From contig CM061142.1 of assembly GCA_030789695.1 (NCBI GenBank), positions 565,989,281 to 566,053,280 on the forward strand: 64,000 nucleotides of DNA. Direction: 5' to 3'. The number at the start of each line of letters is the position of its first letter. Positions within the stretch are counted from its first letter, which is position 1. Shown here piece after piece: positions 35,001-47,000 of this stretch. Both the position numbers and the translations under genes were made by a program. Under the pieces are notes generated by a model that was given only the letters and a program-made list of their open reading frames with translations, did no database searches and was not told the DNA's origin. Source of the stretch: Scilla litardierei. Its lineage: Eukaryota > Streptophyta > Magnoliopsida > Asparagales > Asparagaceae.

Positions 35001-38000
35001 TACGCATCTTGACAAGGATACGGGCGGTAAGGATGTAGACATTCGTCTATATCGAGGTATGATAGGTAGTTTGCTGTATCTTACCGCAAGTAGGCCCGAT
35101 ATTATGTTTGCCGTATGTATATGTGCTCGTTATCAGTCTCAACCTAAGGAGTCTCACTTAGTAGCGGTAAAGCGTATTTTTCGCTATCTAAGTTACACAT
35201 TAGATTTTGGATTACTTTATCCGAGATCTAGCACATATGAGTTAGTCTCATATAGTGACGCTGATTATGCGGGATGCAAATCCGACAGGAAAAGTACTAG
35301 TGGCACTTGCCATTTTATAGGAAATTCTCTTGTCTCTTGGTTTTCCAAGAAGCAAAATTCCGTATCACTTTCAACCACCGAGGCGGAATATATTGCCGCC
35401 GGTGCCGCGTGTGCTCAAGTTCTTTGGATGAGACACACACTTAAAGACTTTGGTATAAATTGTGATACTTGCCCTATCATGGTTGACAACCAAAGTGCAA
35501 TATGTCTTTCCAAGAACCCGGTACATCATTCCCGTTCGAAACACATAGATGTCCGACACCACTTTTTAGATGATCATGTTGCTAAAAAGGACATCATTCT
35601 AGGGTACGTTGAAACCCAAAAGCAAATCGCCGATATTTTCACGAAACCCCTAAAGGAGGACTCCTTTGTGCGGTTGCGTCGAGAATTGGGGATTATGGGT
35701 GAATCCGAGATATAGGATTCATGTTTCATTCAATAATTTTGCATGCTATTATTTTTGGCAATATCTCATTCATGCTAGAATTATTGGATTTTTCGGGAAT
35801 TTTATGTGATATCTTGATTTTTCGTTCGATTTGTGCGTAATCGTCAAATTTCTGTTTTTCGATGATTAATGGGGTAGTTTCGATGTTTATTGAGAGTTTT
35901 GAGATTTATCGTCCAAGCGTATTATGGAGAGAACTTGATTTTCAAGTTTTTGACTCTTTAGTCGGTTCATGTTCAGTGACCGACCGACTAGATTGAGATC
36001 TAGTCGGTCAGTACTTGAACGCAGACCGACTAAATCTTGTCAGTAATTCTTGGATTCAGCCACTGTTTGCAACTAGTCGGTTCAAGCTCATTGACCGACC
36101 GACTAGATCGTGATCTAGTCGGTCAGTGCTTGAACTGTGACCGACTAGTTGTGCCAGGGGCTGTTTGGTCTTTTGCGAAATCGACCGACTTAAACTCAGT
36201 TTAGTCGATCGATTTTCATTCTAATCGATCGAAATCTCTTCTCTCTCCGCTCAAAACCCCGACCTCCCTCGAGACCCTTCGTCTTCCGGCCACTTTCTGA
36301 CCATTCCAGCCGTCGCCGTCCGCCGATCTCCGACCTAGGGTATCCTCTCTTCCTCCCTCTCCTATCTAGGGTTCGGTTTCAGCTCTAGGGTTAGGTTTTC
36401 CAGTTGATTTCATCTCCTAGGGTTTCGATTAGGGTTTTCTAATTTCGGCTAGGATCTCTTCTTTCCAATCTCGTGTGTCGTGTTGTGCCGAGACTATGGC
36501 AAGAACACGCATTCCGATCACTCCCTCTAGCCCCTCTCCGATGACCGTTGATCCAATCTCTTCGGATCCCGAGCATCCAACCCTTCCGAAGCGTAGAGCC
36601 AAGACCACCCTTCCTTCGTCGTCTTCGCCTCCTCTCAAGAAGAAGAGGGCGACGACTGCTCAACCTAGAGGTCAACCGAAACCCAAACCCAAGCCTAAGC
36701 CCAAGGCCAAAATTCTTGCTTCTCAATCTTCGTTCCATACTCCTACCGATTCCGATACGGAGTATAACCCCGAGACCGAGACTCATAGGGAACCCACTCC
36801 TCCTATTCATCCCGAGTCTAGCACCCACCCTCGTACGTCTACCCGTAAGCCTAAGGGAAAGGGTCCGATGCCGGTGGGCGGTGTCGATATTTCCTTATGT
36901 CGCGATGACCCTTTGTGTCTCGCGGCGTATAACCGTATCGAACATTGCCCGCTGCTTCTGGAGCATTTCGTCCAGTTTAGCGACTTCATAGGGTTAGCTG
37001 ATCTTCTGTCGTCGTCGGGTCTTCTCGATTACCTTCGATATGACCCGAAGGCGAATCCTCACCCCTACCCTAGATTAGTGAAGCTTTTCTATGCTAATAG
37101 GATCCGGGCTCAGTACGATCAGACCCACTCTGTTGAGACGCCCGTTTTGGGGACTCCTATAGTCCTCACTGCGGAAATCTTAGGAGAGATTTTGGGTATC
37201 TCTTCGTCTGGCCTTCTTCCTTCTGATATCTCGGTAGATGATATTTCTTCTCTTGATCAGACCATCCTTTCAGAGATTTTCCATCAGATTCCTCCTGCCA
37301 TGATTGGCGTGCCATCTAAATCTTTCAAGCCAAATGCATGGGTCCTAAATCTGATTCTGAAGTCGTGCTTGCTTCCCAAGTACGGCTCCTCTTCTTTACC
37401 ATCCCAGCCATTTTTGAAGCTTATCTATGCGATCTTCATGGGGAGCTCGATTAATTGGGCTCGAATTATACTCGATAAGATTGACTCTTTCGAGTGTATT
37501 CGAAAGTCCAATAAATCGGCTCATATCCCATTTCCTTGCATGTTGACCCTCGTGTTTCGTCATTTTCGTGTCACATTGCCTCGTGACGATGAGCGTCCCC
37601 TTGGTCCTCCCCTGAATGCGACGGCCGTCAAGAAATCTCTTGCGGCGCTTCGTCACGTTCAGAGGACGACACCTTCTGCGTCTGTCCCTGCCTCTGCCAG
37701 TGCCTCTGCTACTCCCGTTGCCACCCTTGATGATGTCCTACGGATACTTCGTCGTCACGAGTCCCGCTTGGCTCGTACCGAGGAGGTAGTCTGCCGTATG
37801 GCTCGTCGGATGGGTGTTGAGCTTCCTCCTTCCGTGTCTGAGGATGAGGAGTTTGATGAGATGGCTGAGGAGGACATTGAGGAGCTCTGTCGTGCTTCGA
37901 CTCGTGCCCCCGAGGGCACTTCTGCTGGTACTGCTGCTGCTGGTACTTCCACTTCTGCTCCTGGAGTTGCCACCTCTTCCGGTGTTCCAGAGCCATCTGC

Positions 38001-41000
38001 TGCTGACCCAGTTTCCGAGCCTGCTCATGTATCTGCTGCTGCTGCTTCTGTCGAGACTCATGCTGCTGTTGAGCCTGTTGCTGAGATCTCGACTCCTGCC
38101 CCGTCGATTCCATCTGTTGAGACACCTCTTCTCCCTGCAGAGCCTGAGTCCACTCCGTCGACTGGACCCACGGACGCTGCAGATCCAGCCTCCTCCTCGT
38201 GATCGTTGTTCCGAGGACTCTCCATATACGCTTTGGATGATATATTCTAGTGAGAGTGTCTTGTGTTAGGATGGGGTTGAGAGATGCTTTGATGTATTTT
38301 TTTTGTGCTTTCTGGTTGTCGGTGTTGGATTTTATGATGATGATGATGTATTTCTTTTTGATGATATGTAGCGCTTGATATTATGTATCTCATATATTCG
38401 ATGTGATATTTTTTGGATGTACTCATGTTGTCTATATATATATATATATGTTCATCATCGTTCACTTTATCTTTTATTCATCGTGCAAATTTTAATATTC
38501 GTTGAATATATTTGAAATGTGATATCGAATCGACGCATAAAAAGTTGGTTAAATGGATTTAAATTCTGTAATTTTATAGAATTGTTCTCCGTGCACAAAA
38601 TTAACCAAGAAAATTGAATATTGAAGAGTATGTTTCTTTATTCAAGAAATGAATAATGATTTGGTGTTTTTGATGATTTTGATTTTTTTTATAATGGAAA
38701 ATTTGGCACACCTTGTTTTGATTTCCACAATTTTTCCCTTGGTGTCAAGTTGGTCCATTGCCTTTGTCTACGACTCCCGATGTTGGATTTTACATTTCCT
38801 AATTGTTGTCGTTGTATGCCCCCCATTTTTGGGATACTGCCAAAGGGGGAGAGATAATGATAATAAATAGCGCAAATAAAAATTTAACTCAATTTCCAAG
38901 AATCTAGTTTGATATGCTAGATTCAGGGGGAGTTAAGATACATATAAGGATTTTCAAAATCCGATATTTCAAAAATCAATTCACTTTATTTATCTTACTA
39001 GTCTGCTTGATGCAATTCATTTATATTCATTTTGGAATTAACGTGTCATCAATGCAGGGGGAGTAAGTATTTTACATTTGAATTATTATCTTTGATTATT
39101 ATTTATGTTGGTTTGTCATCACCAAAAAGGGGGAGAATGTTGAATATTGGACTCCCCGGATTTGGTTTTGGATGATGAGCAAACATAAATAATTCATGAT
39201 CTAACAATTTGTGAGCGCAGTATTGGAGATCGTCGCCAATTTCACGTGAACATTCAAAGCGACATCTCAACACTTTCCAAAGCTCATTTTCATGCCTAAA
39301 GCTTCGTTGAAGCTCTTGCGACGCTTTGGAAGTAATGAAGATTCAATCGAAGCTCTCAAAGACCGTTTATTAAGGTTTTATTTATAGTCTTTTAGTTTCG
39401 ATTGATAGAATGTTAAGCCTTGAGTATATCTTACGTTTCTATCTTCATTACGCTCATTTCGTAGCTCTAGGATTCTTGCACAAGTTCACTCTAACTTCCT
39501 CGAAGCGTCGCGCTTCGATTCGGACTTTGTTGTGCATGTTAGTTGGTACAAGAACAAGTACTGACCGACTAGATGGTGATCTAGTCGGTCGGCCACTGTT
39601 CTTGGACCGACTAGTTTCTGTCAGTTAATTCTTAGCTCTTTACTGTTTACAGTTAGTCGGTCTATGTTGACTCACCGACCGACTAGTTTGTGAACTAGTC
39701 GGTCAGTGATGCTTCTTTGACCGACTAGTTGAGACTGACTGTTCACTCTAAAATTCTCCTAAGATACTGTTTACCGTTAGTCGGTCTAAGAACGTTTGAT
39801 GACCGACTAGTTGACAATCTAGTCGGTCAACTTTTGTTCTTGGACCGACTAAGTCAACTTGCCTTCAGACTATGTTGTTTTGCCTCTTAGTCGGTCTACG
39901 TTCATTGGATGACCGACTAGTTGTGAAACTAGTCGGTCAGACAGTGTTCTTGGACCGACTAGTTTTCTAGGTCTGAAATTCTATCTCTTCTCAGATCTGC
40001 TCTTAGTCGGTCCATGCTTTGTGACTGACCGACTAGTTGATGAACTAGTCGGTCAGTGAGTGTTCTTTGACCGACTAGATCTCACAGATTTCTTTCCGTT
40101 GGAGATTGACCTAACTTGTTTTTATGGGACCCTATAAATACGAACCTAGGTCATTTCTATCTTCAATAGAGCTGTCATTAGGAGATTCATTGAGTTCTAA
40201 AGAGATAGCTATTCTCCCTCAAATCTAAAGCTCTCTTCCTCACAAGAAACCCATTCTCTCTCATTTCTAGATCTAGAGAGAAGCTTGTTCTTGGTGAGCT
40301 CTTCAAGCTATTGCTTGATTCAAGTTTCCAAATCTTCCCTAGGCACCCATTGCTGCTCATTTCCTTGGTGCTAGGGTTTGGTAACTTCATCTTCCTCAAA
40401 TCCTTCATTCCACCTTTTGGGTAAGAAAAACTCAAGGTATAGGATTTTGTGGTAAGAGTATTTATTTCATATTAAACTCTTTTATATTGCTTATTGGCTC
40501 TCTCGGTTGTGAGAGAAGTTTGTGATCCCGGGTTGTGGGATTCACTTTGCCATTGCATGTATGATTTGATCTTGTGAAGGTTTTTCACAAGATATTCATA
40601 GTGGAAATCTTGAGTTAGGGTTTCTAACTCAAGTATCCGGAAGGGATCCGGGTGGTTGGGACGTAGGATCACCGGGAACAAGTCGGGGAGACTTGGGTGG
40701 ATCCGAACCCATTAACTTCATTTGTTAGCATTGTTAATTTCATTGTTGTCATTCAATTTAAGCTTCCGCAAATTGACTTGGTAGTTGTGTGCAATTTAAT
40801 TTGGAATAATACGCCTTATTATTTTAAAGTACTATTCACCCCCCCTCTAGTACTTGTGCAGTAGCTGGTAGGGCATTACACTCTGAACCCTTCAGGCTGC
40901 TGCATATAGATTTTCTCATTAATGTCTCCATGCAGAAAGTCGGTCTTTACATCGAGTTGCTCCAACTCCATGTCCATGCTAGCAACTAGCGTCAATAACA

Positions 41001-44000
41001 CACGAATGGACGTGTGTCGCACAACCGATGAGAATATCTCGTTGTAGTCTTCACCCTTCCGTTGTGCGAATCCCTTGGTAACCAACCTTGCCTTGTATCT
41101 GACATTGTTCCCATCTTGAGTTGAACCTTTTTTGACCTTGTATATCCACCGACAATCAATGACATGCTTCTCGCTAGGTAACGGCACCAAGTCCCAAGTG
41201 TCGTTCCGGTGAAGAGACTCCATCTCTTCCTCTATAGCTCCTTGTCATTGTGTCGCATCTTCAGAGATTACGGCTCCACCATATGTCGCTGGCTCCTCGT
41301 GCTCTAGATTGAGTGCATAAGACGCCATATCATCGAAAGAATAACCTGCATAATCCCATGCTCCAAATCTTTCCGGCGCTTTCTTCACCATTTTCGATCT
41401 CTGCGTTCCATCATCACCTGCATAGGTGTCAACACGTATCTGAGATGTACCGGGTGTCTGCACATGGTCCTTAGCATGGACCTCATCATCTCCCTCAATT
41501 AGAGCATCGACTATCAACTCTTTGTCTGGTCGCTGAGTGGGCTGGACCGGAAGATTAACTCTCTCCGGTGAAATCTCCTCTACGGACGTGTCATCTTTTG
41601 AGTGAGAATGCTCCTCCCTGAGTATTGCATCCTCATCAAAAGTGGCATGTCGGCTCACTATCGCTTTATGACCCTCTGGATCCCACAAACGATATCCCTT
41701 GACGCCGCGGCCATATCCAAGAAAGATACACTTTTTTGTTCTTGGATCCAACTTGTCGCCCCTCTCGTGCACGTATGCCGGGCAACCCACAGTGCGCAAG
41801 TACGAGTAATCTCCAGCTTCGTCACTCCACAGCTCCTCAGGGATCTTGTAGCCAATCGCTACTGAAGGAACTCTGTTCACAATGTGCACATCAGTCGAGA
41901 GTATCTCTCCCCAGAATTCATTCCCCAAACCGGCTGAGTGCCTCAAACACCGCACTCTCTCCAACAATGTCCGATTCATCTGTTCCACCACACCATTCGA
42001 CTGCGGATCACCGGGTGTGCTAAAGTGTCTGCGGATCCTATGGAGTTTGCAGAAATTCCTAAACTCTCTCGAGGTTAACTCACCTCCATTGTCAGATCTA
42101 TGCACCTTCACGTGCCTTCCGGTTTGCTTGTCCACCATGGTCTTCTACTCTCGAAACATATCAGAAGTCTGGTCCTTTGACTTCATTAAGTACATACAGA
42201 CTTTGCGAAAGTAGTCATCAATAAACAAGACATAATACTTAGCTCCTCCTCTTGACGGCTCTGGACACGGTCCCCACACATCTGCGTATACATAGTCACG
42301 TGGTCCTTTGCTAGTATGCTTCCCCGTGTTAAACTGCAGCTTTGTCTTCTTACCGTACACATAGGATTAGCAGAATTTTACACTCTCATTCGAGGCTTCA
42401 ATTAGTTTTCTTCATCAGAGTACATCAAGCGTTTTGTCATACAGATGACCCAAAAGATAATGCTATAACTTGGTTGTCTCTTCGGAAACTGCGCTCGTAG
42501 TGCTTACGTCTGCTTCACCTTCAACTGTGGTACCTTGAAGGGCATATAAGTTTTCAAACTTCTTTCCCTTCATTAGAACCATGGCTCCTTTCGAAACTCG
42601 AAGTTGGTCTTTTTCAAATACCGACTTACATCTGGCATTGTCCAACACGCCTATGGAGATCAGGCTCTTCCGCAAATCTGGGACATGCCTCACATCGGCA
42701 AATTTACGCATTATGCCGTCGTGCATCTTTATCCAAACGGTTCCAATACCCGCAGTTCTACACACTGCATTGTTCCCCATGAGGATTGATCCTCCATCTT
42801 GCTTGGAACGGTATGTCGCGAACCAACTCCTATGAGGAGTCATGATACGAGCATCCACTGTCCATGAGCCACGCCAAGTTGGCATCACCTGCAATCCCTG
42901 CAGCAAAAATCTCGGTATCTCTACCTTCATCATGGACTAGCTCACCATTAATCCCTAAAGATGCCGAACCGGAATCCTTCTCGGTTTTCTTTACTATCTT
43001 CCTATTCTTGATAGGACAACGATTCGAATAATGACCCTTCTTGTGGCAATTGTAGCATGTGATGTTCACAAACCTATACTGCGAGTGTCTCGACTTGGAG
43101 CGGTCATTATTCTTCTTGAAGCATCCTTTCCTTTCCTGTCGACCCCTCACATGCAATGCCTCCTCGCGGTTGCTCACATGATCTCTACCTTGAACCTTGC
43201 CACATAGTTGCTCTATGTGAAGCGCCGCCTTCACCTCTTCCACGGTGAGAGTAGTCCGGTTGTAAATCATCGACCGAACAAACTGATTATACTCTTCAGG
43301 CAATGAACACAATAAGATAACCGCTTGATGCTTATCTTCAATCTTCACATTCATACCACGCAACTCTAGCACAATCCTGTTCAACTCATCCATGTGATCC
43401 TTCACCGCTGAACCAAACTTCATCTTAAGAGTATACAACTGCTGAAGCAAATATAGGCGACTCGTGAATGATATCTTTATATATAGTCTCTCAAGCTTCT
43501 TCCACATATCAGATGTCGTAGCCTCATCCACGACTTCCCTCAGAACATTATCTGATAACGACAACTGAATCGCGTTGTACGCCTTCCTCTCCATCTCTGC
43601 CCTAGCGGATGCAGTCACCTTCTTATCGATATTTGAGACATCGAATACGATTTGGTAACACCCCGTCTGCATAAGAACATTCTTCACCTTCGTCTGCCAG
43701 ATCCGAAAATCATTCCTGCTGGTAAACTTTTCAATGTTCAAAGTTGCCAAAGACACCATCTTTCCTTCGCCATTAACTTCCTTTGCAATAAAAAACCATA
43801 AGCTCTGATATGACTTGTTGGGGGTGGAAATCCAAAACGTCTTGGGATCAATGCAGAAACCAACCCAAATAAACTGATCAGGAATATAAAGCTAGCAAAA
43901 ATCTAGTCCCAATGACCTAACAAAATTTCCAAATGACCTTGCAATAGAAAGTAGCAAACGAATCACAACAACAAATAAATCCATCGCACACAGAAGAGAA

Positions 44001-47000
44001 TTTACACTGGTTCGGTTGTAAACAACCTACGTCCAGTAATCCAATCCGAGACGATTCCACTAGTAGAGAGATCCAAACAATTAGGGTTACAAAACGCTCC
44101 CTCACGCGTGAATAATAACTTGTCAACGGAATAAGCCCTCACGAATCCACTCAAGAGGAAGAAATCAATGGAAGAAGAAGAGAAGGAAAAACCAAACATT
44201 TCTCTCAAGAACACAAACCCTAAAACTCTCTCCAATCTCCAATGGGGTAGCAAGAGGCTTCTCAAAACTCAATGGAGGCTTAACCAAATCTAAAACAATA
44301 GATAGGTTTAAATACAAACCCAAAACAAAAGAGAAAAACTGCATCCAGCCGATCCTATTCGCGCATGGGCACGTGTCGACTCGGCCCGAGTCGGCTGTTA
44401 GCTCGGCCTGCTCGGTCGAGCTGACATGCCCTAGGTGGAGTCGAGTCGACTCGGTCGAGTATCTTAGCTTCTCGGCCCGAGTGTCAGTATTCCTCTTCAA
44501 GCCGCATGTCCTCGGGCTGCTCGAGTAAACATCTCCTTCCAGCTGCTCGGTCGAGTAGTTTGCTGCTCGACTGAGTAGCCTCCTACTCGACCGGGTAGGA
44601 GTCACCCGAGCCAAAGGGAAAACTTCCCCAAACTCTCTGCTTGCTTGGTCTGTCAGGAACTTCATGTTGCTTGGTCGAGTAGCTTACTGCTCGACCGAGT
44701 AGCCTCCTACTCGACCGAGTCACCTGGAAAAACTGCACCATGCGATTTGAATCACAAAAAACAACAGTGTGATCGTAATATACCACACCGATTCTGACAA
44801 CTGATGTCCACGACGGCCCACTCTGGGATGCCCACTCTAAGTGATCCACTCTGGCTTTTTACCATAGCGTCTCCTCTTAGGTCGCTCCTTTTTTAGTCGT
44901 CTCTTTCGCAAGGTTGATCATAGCATATGGCTTGCTCTGATACCATTCGTTAGAGACCCAGCCCATACTAGGCCTCCAACACTAGTCCATTTGTCAGAGA
45001 CTCAGCCCATATAGGCCTCTAACACTAGACTTGCTAAGGATACATCCTATACTAGGCCTCTAACACTGGGCTCACAGCCCAATAGTTTAGTATTAGTTAG
45101 CATCCAACCCAAAACCAATTGGTATTAGGTAGAGAGGCCCTCTAATACTTTTTCTTTTGTATATGTCCGATGTAGGACTAAGTGGGATTGTAACATTGGC
45201 ATAGGATTTTTTAAAACAAACCTAATTTATATTTGTTAATATTCAATCCCAATATCAAAAGGGCCAAGTTATATTTATTAATATTCAATTGCAGTATCAA
45301 ATGGATTGTAGCAAAAGTCATTGCAGAAATAGGAGTTGGGATGGAGTTTGGAGTCTTGTTGTGGATTCAAATGGCTCTAAAGGCTATATGGAAATGATCA
45401 TGTAGTTTCAGATTCATGATTGGAATGCAAAGTATCTTGTAGGGGATTAAAGGAGGCAGGAAAGTCTAGTATTAGAGAGGCTGTTCTCAACTATTTTCCA
45501 GGTGACTGCATCTTGTATATTCTTTTGTGATGTAATAATTGAGTCAAGGGCTGCGAGGAGCATGGTGATAGGATGAGACTCACTGAGAAGATGCTCTGTG
45601 AGAATGAGCATAGTGATAGTGATAGTGAATGTGCATAGTGATAGTAAGAGAGATCAGTGCTCTGTTTGCTACCATGGACACTGTCCTTGTTATGAACCAT
45701 TTTCTTTTTCTTTATTTCTTTTTTAATTGATACGATATTTGTTTATTTTCTGTAATTTATATATGCCGCCATCTGATGTCTTCTATTTAAGTTACTGGTA
45801 TCAAGCCCCTTATATCATTCTGTATTAATTTAATTATTTAACATAAATTTAGGCAAATATTTTCTTAATGTATGAATCTATGATTGAAACGAACTTTTGT
45901 AATCTTTAACCAACTTGGTATTGATCTGATTGCATTGGGATTGGGATTTTTAAGCAGAGTAAAATTTTAATGACGTTTTATGAAGAATATAATCTGGCTC
46001 TCTGAAAACCTAGCAATACCTTCATCTGGTTTTATAGAGACTATAGCTTGGGGCTCTGAAAACCTAGCAATAGCTTCATATTCGAAGAACTCATTGTTAC
46101 TATCACCGAAGTGACTTGTATTTCGATGTTATTAATTAGCCACCAAGAAGAAGTTTTTTTAAAAAAAGATGTGTCACCAAGATGCACCACTTTGACAGTT
46201 CTGACATGCGAAGAAGATGGGCTGGTATACATGTCCCTGAGAAGCATATTATCGTCAGGGCTGGAGGGAAATGCCATAATGATTTAAAGGTGACGGTTAA
46301 AAAGTAATATCTAAGGATGACTTGTGCAAATTTTAGTAACCATTATATCAATCTCTTGAAGTTGTTCCAGCAAATATATGTGGTCAGGTATTTTCCAGAT
46401 AAACATGGCTGTTCAGTATTTTATTTTCTCCCAATGAGCTGAAAGTAGTGCTCTTTGTTGCTTAGAGATTAATCTCTGTTGTGTGCCTTGGTCGGCACAT
46501 GCTTCCTTGCTCTCCTTATCTATTCAGATGGGTTCCCCCCCTTCTTTCCTTGTGTCTTCATGCAACTTCACATTTCAGATTTTACCAACAAAATAATACC
46601 ACTTTTTGTCTTTCTATTTGCTTACGTATTTTTGTCAAAAAGTTGATACGGATGGACTGTTTGCTAGTTTCTTTAATCGTGTGAAACCTTTTAAAGATTG
46701 TTCAATTACCATCATGGGTTACATCATTTCTTTTGCTGGTAGTTTACTTAGGTACCATCATGGATCTTTCCAATCAATGTTTGAAATCTTGGCTGATATC
46801 AATATGTATCGCTCGATCGTATCAGATTGCAAGCATGCTGATATGTTCCTATCAGAAATTGATCAATACCACCGATACCAATTAATATCATCTAATATAA
46901 GAAGAGCTAAAAGGTTTGAGTTGCCAAACGTGTGATAAAAAAAATTCTCGTATAACCATCAAATTCAAGGTTCAAAATGTTAGCCCATTGATCCAGCGGG

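Larger units (their letters stand above)
28529..40880 (+). mobile_element. SIRE/Maximus-type Copia retrotransposon, apparently intact and young
   Basis: 12,352 bp with LTRs 28529-30274 and 39138-40880 and a perfect 5 bp target duplication CTCTG (28524-28528 and 40881-40885). It has a Met-tRNA primer site at 30277, gag (30302-32545), pol (32599-35715), a third ORF (36475-38202) and a polypurine tract before the 3' LTR. I see one substitution (29155 against 39764) and one 3-base length difference between the LTRs. It is in the same sense as the host CUE gene. The extra ORF after pol is the mark of the SIRE lineage. Confidence 0.96.
26338..44766 (-). mobile_element. Tork-like Copia retrotransposon, decayed, hosting a SIRE element
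   Basis: LTRs at 26338-27268 (3') and 43816-44766 (5') flank a Copia gag-pol on the minus strand. The coding region is cut in the reverse transcriptase by the SIRE element 28529-40880. The flank GTGGG (26333-26337) and GTGTG (44767-44771) match at 4 of 5 bases. The TRIM LTR sequence resumes right after it (ATCGTAATA against ATTGTAACA), which shows this element landed in that LTR. Without the insert it is 6.1 kb. Several nonsense codons show it is inactive. Confidence 0.88.
25096..45195 (-). mobile_element. TRIM (terminal-repeat retrotransposon in miniature), split by later insertions
   Basis: The right LTR (44948-45195, 248 bp) and the left LTR (from 25096, interrupted twice) share the AGAGAC(A/C)CAGCCCATACTAGGCCTCTAACAC repeats and the end GTCCGATGTGGGACTAAGTGGGAT. 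A primer site GCTCTGATACCA (44934-44945) places the 5' LTR on the right, so the element is minus. The interior is only about 165 bp and codes for nothing. Removing insertions leaves roughly 670 bp. Flanks TTGTC (25091-25095) and TTGGC (45196-45200) look like a decayed 5 bp target duplication. Confidence 0.7.

Noticed and set aside
36439..36828. 129-codon minus-strand frame rich in Arg/Leu
   Set aside because: Antisense of the basic N-terminus of the SIRE third ORF.
46606..46935. 109-codon frame in the intron
   Set aside because: AT-rich intron, no domain, no conserved start context.
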